Below, piece after piece: positions 6,512 to 7,301 of a DNA stretch of 7,301 nucleotides; positions within the stretch are counted from its first letter, which is position 1, and each line of letters starts with the position of its first letter. Source of the DNA: Nitrospirales bacterium (GTDB taxonomy: Bacteria > Nitrospirota > Thermodesulfovibrionia > Thermodesulfovibrionales > Dissulfurispiraceae); contig JADLDZ010000326.1 in NCBI GenBank assembly GCA_020846375.1, positions 1-7,301 on the forward strand, written 5' to 3'. The notes under the pieces were generated by a model. That model did no database searches. It saw only the letters and a program-made list of their open reading frames with translations, and was not told the origin of the DNA. Made by a program: the position numbers and the translations under genes.

Positions 6512-7285
6512 GTGGAAACGGATTTCTTTCGGGCGATTGTTCTGGGGATCGTACAGGGATTGACGGAATTTCTTCCGGTGAGCAGCACCGCTCACCTGAT
6601 CCTTTTCCCCTGGTTCTTCGGATGGAGCGGTCAGGTCGATACGCTCGCCTTCGATGTGGCGCTGCATGGCGGGACCCTTCTCGCCCTGCTGGTCTGCTTC
6701 TACAAGGACTGGGTCAACTTGTTTCTCAATGACAGGCGCATGCTCTCCTATATTCTCGTCGGTGTCGTTCCTGCCGGCATCGCCGGGGTGCTGCTGAACA
6801 AGTACGTTGAAAGCACGCTCAGAAACCCGCTGATCATCGTCTTCACCCTGGTCGGGTTCGGCGTGCTCATGATAGTGGCGGAGAAGTTGAGCAGGAAGCG
6901 CAAAGAATGCGTTTCCCTGTCTGATTCCCTTTTCATCGGCGTCGCCCAGGCGGTTGCGCTGATCCCCGGCGTCTCCCGTTCGGGTATTACCATTACCGCC
7001 GGGCTCTTCAAGGACCTCACAAGGGAATCCGCTGCACGTTTCTCCTTTCTCCTTTCGACGCCGGTGATCGGGGGGGCGGTGCTCCTCGAGGGGCGGAAGC
7101 TCGTGGCGAGCCCGGAAGTCCATCACTTCGACATTATCCTTGCCGGTGTCATCGCCTCCTTCATTTCCGGTTACCTGGCGATACGCTTTCTCCTGGGATT
7201 CCTGAAGCGTCACCCCCTCCATGTCTTCGTATACTACCGGTTCATCCTTGCCGCTGTAATAGCCGTGTGGTGGGTAAGGCATTAA
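6512..7285 (+). CDS. uppP: Undecaprenyl-diphosphatase (UppP/BacA)
   Basis: An integral inner-membrane enzyme that dephosphorylates undecaprenyl diphosphate so the lipid carrier can be reused for peptidoglycan and other envelope glycans; extra copies give bacitracin resistance. From GTG 6512 the protein is 257 residues, with several hydrophobic helices and both family signatures. The first is QGLTEFLPVSSTAH (15-28), giving Glu19, Ser25 and His28; Gln15 replaces the first Glu of the E. coli protein, a change allowed by the [E/Q]xxxE motif. The second is PGVSRSG (152-158), with the catalytic-site Arg. Starting at GTG, the N-terminus VETDFFRAIVLG fits known family members. Starting at ATG 6446 would add 22 residues rich in Ser, Phe and Lys that are unusual for the family. 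No export signal is needed. The gene ends 16 bases before the window edge and has no obvious link to the signalling genes. Confidence 0.93.
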   Translation: METDFFRAIVLGIVQGLTEFLPVSSTAHLILFPWFFGWSGQVDTLAFDVALHGGTLLALLVCFYKDWVNLFLNDRRMLSYILVGVVPAGIAGVLLNKYVESTLRNPLIIVFTLVGFGVLMIVAEKLSRKRKECVSLSDSLFIGVAQAVALIPGVSRSGITITAGLFKDLTRESAARFSFLLSTPVIGGAVLLEGRKLVASPEVHHFDIILAGVIASFISGYLAIRFLLGFLKRHPLHVFVYYRFILAAVIAVWWVRH

Positions 7286-7301
7286 CGCACTGACAGGTAC
7301 G

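Noticed and set aside
6395..7282. Minus-strand open frame of 295 codons opposite uppP
   Set aside because: Highly charged, without domain features; the plus strand has both UppP signatures.

Overview
The window is a visibly GC-rich bacterial chromosomal segment. It carries six genes, all on the plus strand and tightly packed. The set is a copper-exporting P1B ATPase, several two-component proteins with one HD-GYP output, RNase J as a central RNase, and UppP for the cell wall. With frequent GTG starts, this suggests an environmental Gram-negative anaerobe or microaerophile, for example Nitrospirota or a deltaproteobacterial lineage. That assignment is a guess from protein style, not from a marker gene. 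I see no tRNA, rRNA, insertion sequence, CRISPR array, phage gene or att site. No intergenic stretch exceeds about 125 bases.

Layout. At 3-953 is the C-terminal part of a CopA-type Cu(+) ATPase, whose 5' end lies outside the window. At 994-2112 is a response regulator joining a receiver domain to a c-di-GMP phosphodiesterase of the HD-GYP type with every metal ligand present. At 2189-3868 is a full-length RNase J. At 3951-5189 is a soluble GAF-domain histidine kinase, followed after 15 bases by a receiver-TPR protein (5205-6386). At 6512-7285, or from 6446 with an alternative start, is undecaprenyl-diphosphatase UppP.

How the parts may work together. The kinase and the receiver-TPR protein almost certainly form a two-gene operon, because the second gene's ribosome binding site overlaps the kinase stop codon. 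The HD-GYP regulator has no adjacent kinase of its own, so the GAF kinase is a candidate phosphodonor for both receivers. That would give one branch ending in c-di-GMP hydrolysis and one in protein-protein interaction. This is inference. RNase J and UppP are housekeeping genes and may simply be neighbours.

The most interesting non-coding signals surround the kinase operon. An extended -10 promoter is placed so that transcription would start on, or next to, the G of the kinase GTG codon, predicting a leaderless mRNA. A 16-bp dyad covers the -35 region. A related dyad with the same TCTCTG/CAGAGA half-sites, but different spacing, sits at the end of the operon. Overall this reads as an ordinary chromosomal region. 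I found no convincing new defence or mobile system.
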